This document shows positions 1 through 6,410 of a stretch of DNA of 6,902 nt, in pieces. Each line of letters opens with the position of its first letter. Within the stretch, counting starts at the first letter, position 1. The stretch spans positions 1-6,902 of the forward strand of contig JAHJDU010000025.1 of assembly GCA_018812385.1 (NCBI GenBank), in the 5' to 3' direction. Origin of the DNA: Pseudomonadota bacterium. Lineage in GTDB: Bacteria > Desulfobacterota > Desulfobacteria > Desulfobacterales > Desulfobacteraceae. The notes beneath the pieces were generated by a model that saw nothing but the letters and a program-made list of their open reading frames with translations, had not been told where the DNA came from and made no database searches. The position numbers and the translations under genes are program-made.

Positions 1-17
1 ATTTTCTTTTTTTCCAT
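1..17 (-). CDS. possible start of the next gene after hypB (partial, cut by edge)
   Basis: On the minus strand an ATG at 17-15 is preceded, 7 nt upstream, by a purine-rich AAGGAAAGG that would be a good ribosome binding site. Only five codons (MEKKK/N) fit before the edge, so no product can be named. An ATG at 40-38 also opens a frame to the edge but has no Shine-Dalgarno, so the second ATG is preferred. Its place, 65 nt after the hypB stop with no terminator between, would suit another operon member such as a further hyp gene; that is a guess. Confidence 0.3.
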
Positions 18-82
18 GATTTGGCCTTTCCTTTCTCCATTGCTCTGTTGAGATTATTAAGATTCTTGATTATTTTTTAAAG

Positions 83-751
83 CTATTTGCCTGTTTTTTC
101 AAACACTTTAATCTTCAACCACTCAAGCCAGGGTTCAAGCCCTTCTCCGGTCTTAGCTGAAAGCTCAAACACGGGCAAATGGGGATGCACCTGTTGCATA
201 TTATCCACGACCAATTTAGCATCAAAATCAAGATATGGCAGCAAATCAATTTTATTTAGAATCGCCACATCTGCCACCCTGAACATCAGAGGATATTTCA
301 AGGGTTTGTCTTCCCCTTCGGTGACGCTTAACACCACAGCCTTTACATCTTCCCCGATATCAAACTCAGCCGGACAGACAAGATTTCCAATATTTTCCAC
401 TATGACAAGATCAAGGTCAAAACATCCCAGCTCTTTTGCCGATGCAAGAATCAAGTTAGCTGACAAATGGCAGTCACCTCCAAACTGGTCTGTATTGATC
501 TGAATGGCCTTGGCGCCGGTTATTTCAAGCCTGTCAGCATCGTTTCGAGTGCAGATATCTCCCACAATCACCCCCACCCTTACATTGGGCATCAACTTAT
601 TGAGACTTTTGCAAAGAAGCTGTGTCTTTCCCGAACCAGGAGATGACATCATGTTAAGAACAAACACATTCTGCTCTTTAAAAAAACTTCTATTTTTATC
701 TGCCTGGGTTTCATTTGCTTCAAGGACTTTTTTTTGAATATCTATTTCCAT
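83..751 (-). CDS. hypB: hydrogenase nickel incorporation GTPase HypB
   Basis: HypB is a cytoplasmic SIMIBI-class GTPase that, with HypA, delivers nickel to the large subunit of [NiFe]-hydrogenases. In the 222-residue protein the P-loop SSPGSGKT lies at 36-43, NKID (guanine specificity) at 166-169, and a G5-like SAKTGEG at 198-204. The G-domain metal site is present as Cys94-His95 and Cys126 (context GNLVCPAEFD), matching the Cys-His and Cys of characterised HypB proteins. The N-terminus has neither a CxxCGC nickel site nor a His-rich stretch, so this is the short form with no nickel storage function. The ATG at 751 follows AGGTGA with about 5 nt spacing. It lies downstream of hypA on the same strand but is separated from it by a 205-nt gap filled by a palindromic repeat. 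Family assignment is very secure. Confidence 0.97.
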   Translation of the reverse strand: MEIDIQKKVLEANETQADKNRSFFKEQNVFVLNMMSSPGSGKTQLLCKSLNKLMPNVRVGVIVGDICTRNDADRLEITGAKAIQINTDQFGGDCHLSANLILASAKELGCFDLDLVIVENIGNLVCPAEFDIGEDVKAVVLSVTEGEDKPLKYPLMFRVADVAILNKIDLLPYLDFDAKLVVDNMQQVHPHLPVFELSAKTGEGLEPWLEWLKIKVFEKTGK

Positions 752-785
752 TGATTCACCTGTCTTTATTTATGGTTTATGTATT

Positions 786-955
786 TAGCGCCTTACCGAA
801 AACCCGTATTTGGATGGCTCGTAGAGGAGCAATGCTCACAAAATTGCTCATATATAAGGCGCAAAAAATTTTGAAACCGGAGTGTACTCCTGTACATGAG
901 GATTGCAAAATTTTGCAGCAACGCAGTAGATGAGTGAGTTTTCGTTCAAATACTA
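786..955. repeat. palindrome-rich intergenic element between hypA and hypB
   Basis: This non-coding stretch is packed with inverted repeats. GCGCCTTA (788-795) pairs with TAAGGCGC (855-862). Nested inside, GAGCAAT (827-833) pairs with ATTGCTC (843-849). TGTAC-TCCT-GTACA lies at 884-897, and a perfect palindrome GCAAAATTTTGC at 905-916 echoes GCAAAAAATTTTG at 861-873. GTATTTGGA near 806 and TTCAAATAC near 945 form a rough terminal pair. The element ends within 2 nt of the hypA stop. From memory it resembles intergenic repeats with a core like GGAGTGTACTCCTGTACATGAGGA seen many times in sulfate-reducer genomes, but I cannot search. It does not look like an intrinsic terminator because no T-run follows a stem in the direction of the operon. 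As RNA it would fold strongly between the hypA and hypB cistrons. Confidence 0.7.
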
Positions 956-956
956 T

Positions 957-1304
957 TTAGTCTGCAAGTTCCAGGGAAGTAATCTCTATTTCTCTTCCTG
1001 TGAGCATTTCAACATCCCCATCCTCACAAAAAGGACATTTAAAAGCTGGTCCTGTCACTTCCCAGTTATTATCACAGGATTTACAATGAACCATTACAGC
1101 AATAAAGTCAATTTTAAGGATACTATTCTCCAAAGGCGTATCTTTTGTTATGATCTCAAAACAAAAGGTTAAGCTGTGCTCAACCACTGCTGCAAGCCTT
1201 CCGATTTTCAGATTTACTTTTTCCACCCTGGGATTCTCAATCTCTCTGGGAATAGAGTCCAGAGCAATTTGAACCAGTTGCTGAGCAATTCCCATTTCAT
1301 GCAT
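957..1304 (-). CDS. hypA: hydrogenase maturation nickel metallochaperone HypA
   Basis: HypA is a small zinc protein that binds Ni(II) through its N-terminal Met-His and hands it, together with HypB, to the apo-hydrogenase large subunit; it may also serve urease in some bacteria. The 115-residue protein begins MHEMGIAQ, giving the conserved His2-Glu3 nickel site, and this fixes the start. The structural zinc site is Cys74/Cys77 and Cys90/Cys93, two CxxC pairs 12 residues apart. The length is normal for the family. An AAGGA Shine-Dalgarno lies about 8 nt before the ATG. It follows tgt by 75 nt on the same strand with no terminator-like hairpin between them, so it may be read from the queA-tgt transcript, although a separate promoter cannot be excluded. 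The other hyp genes (C, D, E, F) are not in the window. Confidence 0.97.
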   Translation of the reverse strand: MHEMGIAQQLVQIALDSIPREIENPRVEKVNLKIGRLAAVVEHSLTFCFEIITKDTPLENSILKIDFIAVMVHCKSCDNNWEVTGPAFKCPFCEDGDVEMLTGREIEITSLELAD

Positions 1305-1379
1305 ATTGTGACTTCCTTGTCTTTAAAAATATTGGTTCTGACTGATGAAAAATAAAATCTCCACTCTGCTTCTTATCTC

Positions 1380-2507
1380 TCATACGCGTTTAGAATAAAA
1401 ATTCTTTTTAAACTCTAAAAATCTGTCTTTTTTTATTGCTTCCCGCATTTTTTCCATCAAATCAAGATAATAATAAATATTATGGATGGTGTTCAGGCGA
1501 TAGGATAAAAGTTCGCGGGATTTATACAAATGCCGCAGATAGCTTTTTGAATAATTTTGACAGGTATAACAATCACAGTCCGCATCAATGGGCTCTTTGT
1601 CAAACTTGAATCTGGCATTGGGAATATTTATGGTTCCCTTTGAGGTGAACAACTGGCCATTTCTGGCATTTCTGGATGGCATGACACAATCGAACATATC
1701 ACACCCCATATCAACCAGCTCCACCAGGTCTTCGGGCGTGCCAACCCCCATGATATATCTGGGTTTGTGAACCGGCATCAAGGGAAGGGTATGGTCTGCC
1801 ATTTCATACATGAGATCCTTGGGTTCCCCCACACTTAAGCCCCCAATGGCAAACCCTGGAAAATCAATCCCAGTCAATTGTTCAGCTGAAAGAGACCGAA
1901 GCTGCTTTGTCATCCCGCCCTGTATAATCCCGAACAGATTGTTCACACTCCCTTCTGTCTGCCAGAAATCAAAACCTCTTTTTGCCCACATAAAGGTTTT
2001 GTTCACAGCGTCCATGGTCTGTTTTTCACTGGCTGGATACCCCATGCAAAAGTCAAGGGACATCATGATATCAGAGCCCAGAATCATCTGGATCTCAACA
2101 GCTTTTTCAGGAGAAAAAAAATGCCTTGATCCATCAATATGGGATTGGAAAGCAACCCCTTCATCTGTAAATTTGGCCAGCTTTGCCAGAGAAAAAAACT
2201 GGAACCCCCCGGAATCCGTCAGCAAGGGCTTCTCCCAGCGGATAAATTCATGAAGGCCTTCCATGTGTTGAATTACCTCACACCCTGGACGTAAATACAA
2301 ATGATAGGTATTGCCAAGAATAATCTGGGCCTTGCAATGATCAAGTTCTTCTACACTCATCGCCTTTACTGATCCAAGGGTTCCCACGGGCATAAAAATC
2401 GGCGTTTCAATAACACCGTGATCCGTTGTAATGGTTCCAAGTCTGGCCCTTGAGCTCTGGGAACCGTTTACTTCCGCTGATTGTTTTAATAATTTAAATT
2501 TCAACAT
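1380..2507 (-). CDS. tgt: tRNA-guanine transglycosylase (queuine/preQ1 tRNA-ribosyltransferase)
   Basis: This enzyme swaps guanine at position 34 of tRNAs with GUN anticodons (Tyr, His, Asn, Asp) for preQ1, the first tRNA-level step of queuosine synthesis. The 375-residue protein is full length and is a TIM barrel of the bacterial type. The general acid/base Asp98 sits in DSGGFQ (98-103) and the covalent nucleophile Asp273 in MFDCVMPSRNARNG. Substrate-pocket motifs are GIIQGG (193-198) and GGLSVGE (222-228). The zinc site is Cys311, Cys313, Cys316 and His342. The start is 5 nt after the queA stop (TAAAAAATATG) and has no convincing Shine-Dalgarno, so translation probably depends on ribosomes finishing queA. 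QueA, the next enzyme in the pathway, is encoded immediately upstream. Confidence 0.98.
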   Translation of the reverse strand: MLKFKLLKQSAEVNGSQSSRARLGTITTDHGVIETPIFMPVGTLGSVKAMSVEELDHCKAQIILGNTYHLYLRPGCEVIQHMEGLHEFIRWEKPLLTDSGGFQFFSLAKLAKFTDEGVAFQSHIDGSRHFFSPEKAVEIQMILGSDIMMSLDFCMGYPASEKQTMDAVNKTFMWAKRGFDFWQTEGSVNNLFGIIQGGMTKQLRSLSAEQLTGIDFPGFAIGGLSVGEPKDLMYEMADHTLPLMPVHKPRYIMGVGTPEDLVELVDMGCDMFDCVMPSRNARNGQLFTSKGTINIPNARFKFDKEPIDADCDCYTCQNYSKSYLRHLYKSRELLSYRLNTIHNIYYYLDLMEKMREAIKKDRFLEFKKNFYSKRV

Positions 2508-2512
2508 ATTTT

Positions 2513-3592
2513 TTATTCGATGAGCATGGCATCGCCATAGCTGAAAAATCGATAATCCTTAAGTTTGGCTTCCTGGTAGGCATCCAATATTTTCTGCCTG
2601 GTGTAAAATGCAGACACCAGCATCAAAAGTGTAGATTCCGGAAGGTGAAAATTGGTAATCATGGCATCCACGCATTTAAAATTGTATCCAGGATATATAA
2701 AAAGATCGCACAGCCCTGTTTTTGGTTTGACCCGGCCGTTTTCATCACAAAGAAATTCAAGTGTTCTGACACTGGTGGTCCCCACGGCAATCACACGGCG
2801 ATTTTCATCTTTGGCCCTATTAATCGTGTCTGCTGTTTCCCCGGACAAATCAAAGGTTTCAGAATGGATCTGATGATCCCTGATATCATCCACTTTGACC
2901 GGCACAAAGGTTCCATATCCGACGTGGAGGGTGATTTGTGCAAATTCAATTCCTTTGTTTAAAAGTTCACCCATGAGCGCCTTTGTAAAATGAAGCCCGG
3001 CTGTTGGTGCTGCAACAGCACCCTCTTTAGATGCATAAACGGTCTGGTAATCTTCCCAATCATTTTGACCGGAACCGGGATCATCTCTCTTTATATAAGG
3101 GGGTAAAGGAATTTTGCCGAATTTCTTTAAAAATTCTAAAAATTGTCCCCCATTTAAAAATTTTATTTCTGATATGCCTGCCTTTACAGATTCAACCCTT
3201 GCCTCAACCTTTTTTTCCAATAAAAGCCTTGCCCCTTTTTTCGGACTCTGGGATGCCTTAATCAGGCAGTCGCACTGAAAAAAACCTGTTTTTTCAAAAT
3301 TTTTAATCCCGGCCGCATAATCGATAATCAATACTTCAACCTTACCGCCGGTTTCTTTTGTGCCAAACAGCCTTGCCGGAATTACCCTGGTATTATTGAT
3401 CACCAAAAGGTCATCAGGTCTCAGCAATTTTATAATGTCTTTAAATTGATAATGGGAAAAGGTTTCAGCTTTTCTGTCCACATGCAAAAGCCTTGACTCA
3501 CTCCTGTTTTTACAGGGTGTCTGGGCAATCATTTCCTTTGGCAGATCATAATCATAGTCAGATAACCTGAAGGTCACAGGCGATTTAAACAT
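2513..3592 (-). CDS. queA: S-adenosylmethionine:tRNA ribosyltransferase-isomerase QueA
   Basis: QueA transfers and isomerises the ribosyl moiety of S-adenosylmethionine onto preQ1-34 of tRNA, making epoxyqueuosine. From the start chosen here the protein is 359 residues. Family landmarks are NNTRVIPARL (66-75), PLPPYI (162-167), AAPTAGLHF (194-202), HVGYGTF (223-229), TSVRTLE (273-279) and TNFHLPESTLLMLVSAF (313-329), with a C-terminal YRFFSYGDAMLI. An upstream in-frame ATG at 3625 would add 11 residues (MHYLFCHGWTL) inside the preceding gene. The ATG at 3592 is preferred because it overlaps the stop of the DUF2065 gene as TGATG, a classic coupling arrangement, and its N-terminus then fits the usual RLSDYDYDLPKEMIAQ opening of the family. 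A weak GGATGGA lies upstream. tgt follows 5 nt downstream. Confidence 0.97.
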   Translation of the reverse strand: MFKSPVTFRLSDYDYDLPKEMIAQTPCKNRSESRLLHVDRKAETFSHYQFKDIIKLLRPDDLLVINNTRVIPARLFGTKETGGKVEVLIIDYAAGIKNFEKTGFFQCDCLIKASQSPKKGARLLLEKKVEARVESVKAGISEIKFLNGGQFLEFLKKFGKIPLPPYIKRDDPGSGQNDWEDYQTVYASKEGAVAAPTAGLHFTKALMGELLNKGIEFAQITLHVGYGTFVPVKVDDIRDHQIHSETFDLSGETADTINRAKDENRRVIAVGTTSVRTLEFLCDENGRVKPKTGLCDLFIYPGYNFKCVDAMITNFHLPESTLLMLVSAFYTRQKILDAYQEAKLKDYRFFSYGDAMLIE

Positions 3593-3783
3593 CAACGTCC
3601 ATCCATGGCAAAATAAATAATGCAAAGCCCTGCCAGCATCAGAATAAACCCGAATCTTCTGAGCTTTGTATCCTCAAGACTGATCATCATTTGAACCATT
3701 TCTTTCATTTTTCCGGGGAATGCAAAATATGGCAACCCCTCAACAATCATGACCATGCCAATGACACAAAAGAAAAACTTCAT
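3592..3783 (-). CDS. small DUF2065 (YjeT-like) inner-membrane protein
   Basis: This 63-residue protein belongs to the DUF2065 family (the family of E. coli YjeT), whose function is unknown. It has two hydrophobic segments, about residues 2-15 and 45-60, joined by a short basic/amphipathic loop. The family-like signature is EGLPYFAFPGKMK (15-27), then LRRFGF before the second helix and a charged DGR end, so it is probably a two-helix hairpin in the inner membrane. An ATG three codons upstream (3792) is rejected because the Shine-Dalgarno AAAGGA directly abuts it, whereas it sits 7-8 nt before the ATG at 3783. Its TGA overlaps the queA ATG by one base, making it the first gene of the coupled DUF2065-queA-tgt unit. 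I know of no mechanistic link to queuosine. Confidence 0.88.
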   Translation of the reverse strand: MKFFFCVIGMVMIVEGLPYFAFPGKMKEMVQMMISLEDTKLRRFGFILMLAGLCIIYFAMDGR

Positions 3784-3813
3784 GCAAAACATCCTTTGTA
3801 ATTACTATCCAGA

Positions 3814-3843
3814 ATTATTTTTGGTACAAACTATTACAATCAA
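3814..3843 (-). promoter_or_regulatory. candidate promoter for the DUF2065-queA-tgt unit
   Basis: Read on the minus strand, TTGATT (3843-3838) and AATAAT (3819-3814) are separated by 18 nt, about 30 nt upstream of the DUF2065 start codon. Both boxes are near the sigma-70 consensus, but the region is AT-rich, so chance matches are likely. Confidence 0.35.
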
Positions 3844-3865
3844 AATATCTTTGCAAACCTTTTTT

Positions 3866-4009
3866 ATGACCCTGTTTTTCTGGCCCTCCATGATAAGGAT
3901 GAAATTTGCCACGATAGACAAATCCATTATTATCAAAACCCTTGGCAGATTGCAGGAAAAAGATTCTAACGAATTTGGCCAGGCATTAATTAATTTCTTC
4001 CAAAAATAG
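3866..4009 (+). pseudogene. possible remnant of a MazF/PemK-family toxin (C-terminal part)
   Basis: A plus-strand frame ends at 4009 (TAG). Its last 40 or so residues, from PSMIR at 3884 through ATIDKSIIIKTLGRL to the end, resemble the C-terminal pattern of MazF/PemK endoribonuclease toxins (Ser-x-x-Arg, a T-[IL]-[DS]-K strand, then K-x-[LI]-G-x-L and a final helix). The N-terminal barrel strands that should precede this are absent. The upstream part of the same frame is hydrophobic, has no family motif, and runs antisense into the DUF2065 gene. No Shine-Dalgarno stands before the candidate ATGs at 3866, 3890 or 3899, and no antitoxin gene is adjacent. I read it as a decayed fragment. The match is from memory of the family and could be accidental. 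Confidence 0.35.
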
Positions 4010-4032
4010 CATTAGGTCTGGTTCTTAAGTTG

Positions 4033-4104
4033 TCTAAAAAATCATTGCCTAATAACCCTATCAAGGTTATAAAGACAGGTTATGATTAAATTTTTTAGAT
4101 AGGG
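4033..4104 (+). promoter_or_regulatory. overlapping inverted repeats ahead of gatB
   Basis: TCTAAAAAAT (4033-4042) is a perfect inverted match to ATTTTTTAGA (4090-4099); with one G-T wobble it extends to 12 bp. CCCTATC (4056-4062) is a perfect inverted match to GATAGGG (4098-4104). The two right arms overlap at 4098-4099, so the two hairpins exclude each other. AGGG inside the second right arm is the only plausible gatB Shine-Dalgarno, 13 nt before the ATG. Within the loop AGGTTAT occurs twice, 13 bp apart (4064-4070 and 4077-4083). It could be an RNA switch or a DNA operator. Confidence 0.4.
4045..4073 (+). promoter_or_regulatory. candidate sigma-70 promoter for gatB
   Basis: TTGCCT (4045-4050) and TATAAA (4068-4073) are separated by exactly 17 nt. 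This would start transcription near 4080, about 38 nt before the gatB ATG. It overlaps the inverted repeats; if it is the promoter in use, the CCCTATC arm lies in its spacer and is not transcribed. Confidence 0.5.
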
Positions 4105-4117
4105 AAAATAATTATTT

Positions 4118-5545
4118 ATGCAGTTTGAACCTGTTATCGGTCTTGAAGTCCATGCACAATTAAAAACTTTAAGTAAAATTTTCTGTGGCTGCTCCACCAA
4201 ATTTGGAAACCCTCCCAATACAAATACCTGCCCGGTTTGTACAGGCATGCCTGGCGTTCTGCCCGTCCTGAATAAAAAGGCGGTCACCTTTGCCATTAAA
4301 GCGGCTCTTGCCACCAATTGCAAAATTAATCAGGAAAGCAGGTTTGACAGGAAAAATTATTTTTATCCAGATCTTCCCAAAGGATATCAAATATCACAAT
4401 ATGCCGCCCCCATTGCTGAACATGGATTTCTTGAAATTGAAACTGAGATAAATGGTAACCAGACAATAGGCATTACACGGATTCACATGGAAGAAGATGC
4501 AGGCAAACTCATCCATGATCCTGCTAGGGCCAGAAGCATGGTGGATTTAAATAGAACCGGGGTTCCCTTAATCGAGATCGTCAGCGAGCCGGACATCAGG
4601 ACGGCCCAGGAGGCAGGTGCCTACTTGAGAAAACTGCACGCCATCCTGAAATATATTGATGTCTGTGACGGCAACATGGAAGAGGGAAGTTTTCGGTGTG
4701 ATGCAAATATATCCCTTCGACCCAGGGGACAAAAAGAGTTTGGCATACGATCAGAACTCAAAAATCTTAATTCCTTTAAAAATGTAGAAAAAGCGATCCT
4801 TTATGAGATTGAACGGCAGGCCTATGTTTTAGAAGAAGGGGAACAGGTGATTCAGGAGACAAGACTCTGGGACCCTTCCAGAAACAAAACAACTTCCATG
4901 CGTGGCAAAGAAGAAGCCCATGACTATAGATATTTTCCTGATCCGGATCTGGTGCCGCTCATTATTGATGATCACTGGATACAGGAAGTCAAAAAAACCA
5001 TGCCGGAACTTCCCGTTGCAAAACAATCAAGATTTATACAAGATTATAAACTCAGTGACTATGATGCCAAAGTGCTGACTTCCTCCATTGAACTTGCTGA
5101 TTTTTTTGAAGAAACAATAGCACCCCTGAAAGACAAAAAGCTGGCTGCCAACTGGATCATGACCACCCTTTTGGCCATGCTGAACAGCAAAGGCCTACTA
5201 ATTTCCGACTCGCCTGTCTCAGCCATTGCTTTTTCAAAATTGTTAACACTGGTTGAAAACGGGAAAATCAATGCAACTGCCGCAAAAATTGTGTTTGATG
5301 AAATGGTTGAGACAAAGAAAGACCCGGAAATTATTGTAAAGGAAAAAGGTCTTGAACAGATTTCAGATTCATCTGAGCTTGAAACAATGGTCGAAAACAT
5401 CATCAATGAAAACCCGGATGAAGTGGCTGCATTTAGAAATGGTAAAACCAAACTTTTTTCCTTTTTCATGGGAAAAATCATGAAAAAAACCCGGGGTAAA
5501 GCTGATCCCAAAATCGTAACCCTGCTTTTAAAATCAAAACTTTAA
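4118..5545 (+). CDS. gatB: Asp-tRNA(Asn)/Glu-tRNA(Gln) amidotransferase subunit B
   Basis: GatB is the tRNA-binding and kinase subunit of the GatCAB complex. It phosphorylates the side-chain carboxylate of mischarged Glu-tRNA(Gln) or Asp-tRNA(Asn) so that ammonia from GatA can amidate it. At 475 residues it is full length. It starts with the typical FEPVIGLEVHAQL. The zinc site is Cys23, Cys25, Cys38 and Cys41 (the last two in CPVCTGMPG). Catalytic-cradle motifs are DRKNYFYPDLPKGYQISQ (77-94), HMEEDAGK (123-130), VPLIEIVSEPD (149-159) and EEGSFRCDANIS (188-199). HDYRYFPDPDL is at 268-278, followed by the helical domain and a C-terminal YqeY-like tail domain to KSKL. It diverges from DUF2065-queA. 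gatC and gatA are not beside it, so the subunits must be encoded elsewhere. The likely Shine-Dalgarno is weak and distant (AGGG, 13 nt). Confidence 0.98.
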   Translation: MQFEPVIGLEVHAQLKTLSKIFCGCSTKFGNPPNTNTCPVCTGMPGVLPVLNKKAVTFAIKAALATNCKINQESRFDRKNYFYPDLPKGYQISQYAAPIAEHGFLEIETEINGNQTIGITRIHMEEDAGKLIHDPARARSMVDLNRTGVPLIEIVSEPDIRTAQEAGAYLRKLHAILKYIDVCDGNMEEGSFRCDANISLRPRGQKEFGIRSELKNLNSFKNVEKAILYEIERQAYVLEEGEQVIQETRLWDPSRNKTTSMRGKEEAHDYRYFPDPDLVPLIIDDHWIQEVKKTMPELPVAKQSRFIQDYKLSDYDAKVLTSSIELADFFEETIAPLKDKKLAANWIMTTLLAMLNSKGLLISDSPVSAIAFSKLLTLVENGKINATAAKIVFDEMVETKKDPEIIVKEKGLEQISDSSELETMVENIINENPDEVAAFRNGKTKLFSFFMGKIMKKTRGKADPKIVTLLLKSKL

Positions 5546-5558
5546 ACGGAGCCAAACC

Positions 5559-6197
5559 TTGAAAAAAAATAATCCAATCTATAAAATAATTGCCATTCTT
5601 ATTTTTCTCTTTGTTCTCATGGGGAGCTTTCAGACACTTACAGCCAAAGAAAATATCAAGACCATTACCATCCTTCCATTTAAAATCAATGCACAGGAAA
5701 AATTGATTCATATACAAAATGGTATCGTTCAGATGCTCTATTCCCGGCTGTCCTGGAAGGACAATGTGATGGTGGTCTCCCAGAAACAACTTGCACCACA
5801 CCTGTCAGCCATTGATAAAACAAAGACCGGCAAAGGGATCAATGAAATTGCACGGCTGACCCACAGTGATTTTGTCCTGGCAGGGGCAATTACCCAGCTT
5901 GGCGGTTCATTCAGCATTGATGTCCAGGTTTTTGATATTGAAAACAAACGGTATATGGCTTTTTTCGAGCAGTCCCAGAAAAAAGATGATTTGATCAGCA
6001 AAACAAACCGCATTGCCGCCAGCATTAACAAAAAAATCTTTGACCGGTCCACAATGGCATGGGAAAAAATGGATCAGGAAAAAAAAGCAGATGTTCAAGA
6101 ACAACAACGTAAAAATCCCGAATACATGCTGCGAAATCCCAAGTGGCAGGACACAGAAAAATCACCAGGATGGAAGATATGGAAATACCTTTTTTAA
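5559..6197 (+). CDS. exported protein with TolB/CsgG-like N-terminal domain
   Basis: The 212-residue protein has a signal peptide: a basic MKKNNPIYK, a hydrophobic core at about 9-22, and probable cleavage after LTA near residue 29. There is no lipobox cysteine, so a soluble periplasmic or secreted protein is expected. Residues 34-162 follow the pattern of TolB-N/CsgG-type domains: a first strand TITILPF, a helix NGIVQMLYSRLS, VMVVSQKQL, then LTHSDFVLAGAITQLGGSFSIDVQVFDIE and a closing helix. I recall a similar domain fused to C-terminal FG-GAP/VCBS propeller repeats in related bacteria. Here only a short Lys/Gln-rich linker (170-212) follows, so the protein may be a short paralogue or a truncated one. 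The start is TTG at 5559, chosen because CGGAG precedes it at 7 nt and no better start exists. It begins 13 nt after gatB, implying co-transcription. The specific role is unknown. Confidence 0.85.
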   Translation: MKKNNPIYKIIAILIFLFVLMGSFQTLTAKENIKTITILPFKINAQEKLIHIQNGIVQMLYSRLSWKDNVMVVSQKQLAPHLSAIDKTKTGKGINEIARLTHSDFVLAGAITQLGGSFSIDVQVFDIENKRYMAFFEQSQKKDDLISKTNRIAASINKKIFDRSTMAWEKMDQEKKADVQEQQRKNPEYMLRNPKWQDTEKSPGWKIWKYLF

Positions 6198-6318
6198 CTA
6201 TTTGCCTGGTTCAGGTTCAATGATCTCATTGACTTCCATTAAAGCCTTGAATCCTATAAAAATCCTTGGTTAAGGCGATAATCATCTCTATTTGAGCAGA
6301 TAGCTTTGAAGTGAGCAC
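6198..6318 (-). pseudogene. possible decayed 3' end of a convergent gene
   Basis: On the minus strand a frame opening at GTG 6318 reads through SAQIEMIIALTKDFYRIQGF and then stops at 6228-6226. A second frame, entered at about 6255, reads IGFKALMEVNEIIEPEPGK and stops at TAG 6200-6198, directly against the stop of the TolB-like gene. Joined by a one-base shift, the two give a protein-like peptide of about 40 residues with plausible codon use. No start with a ribosome binding site and no recognised family were found. It may be coincidence. Confidence 0.22.
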
Positions 6319-6334
6319 TCTTTAAGTTGATTTT

Positions 6335-6350
6335 TTAACCGTGCGGTTAA
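6335..6350. promoter_or_regulatory. operator-like palindrome, site 1 of 3
   Basis: TTAACCGTGCGGTTAA is an inverted repeat of two 7-bp arms around TG, centred at 6342.5. It lies just upstream of a TTGACT -35-like box. The size and sequence resemble operators of TetR/AcrR-family repressors. It is followed by TTTT and could weakly end transcription from the gatB operon, but its similarity to the next two sites favours protein binding. Confidence 0.6.
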
Positions 6351-6356
6351 TTTTGC

Positions 6357-6385
6357 TTGACTTGATCTTTTTTTCACCGTACGAT
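6357..6385 (+). promoter_or_regulatory. candidate promoter embedded in the operator array
   Basis: TTGACT (6357-6362) is followed after 17 nt by TACGAT (6380-6385), which overlaps operator-like site 2. An alternative -10 TATATT lies at 6392-6397. A repressor on site 2 would cover the -10 box. No gene follows in the right place. Confidence 0.45.
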
Positions 6386-6388
6386 TAA
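6373..6388. promoter_or_regulatory. operator-like palindrome, site 2 of 3
   Basis: TTCACCGTACGATTAA is centred at 6380.5, exactly 38 bp after site 1. In direct orientation the surrounding 22 bp (T6-N-ACCGT-N-CG-N-TTAATT) matches site 1 at 19 positions. It overlaps the candidate -10 box. Confidence 0.6.
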
Positions 6389-6410
6389 TTATATATTGAA
6401 TGTGCTATTT

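Noticed and set aside
752..956. Plus-strand small open frame through the hypA-hypB gap
   Set aside because: It runs through the palindromic repeat, overlaps the hypB start antisense and has no ribosome binding site.
1305..1379. Dedicated promoter, including a sigma-54 type, upstream of hypA
   Set aside because: No TGGC-N8-TTGC-like pair and no convincing sigma-70 boxes are visible; read-through from tgt is simpler.
3593..3625. Longer queA start at 3625
   Set aside because: It would overlap the DUF2065 gene by over 30 nt and add residues absent from QueA proteins; the TGATG overlap supports the start at 3592.
3784..3792. DUF2065 start at 3792 (MFC...)
   Set aside because: The Shine-Dalgarno directly abuts this codon; spacing is right only for the ATG at 3783.
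3749..3865. N-terminal part of the plus-strand frame ending at 4009
   Set aside because: It begins antisense inside the well-supported DUF2065 gene, has no ribosome binding site and shows no family motif; only the end of this frame is of interest.
4829..5511. Long minus-strand open frames opposite gatB
   Set aside because: They are shadows of the strong gatB coding frame, with no ribosome binding sites or recognisable protein motifs.
6331..6355. Intrinsic terminator for the gatB operon at TTAACCGTGCGGTTAA followed by TTTT
   Set aside because: The stem is short and AT-rich at its base, the T-run is only four, and two related copies follow; an operator explains it better.
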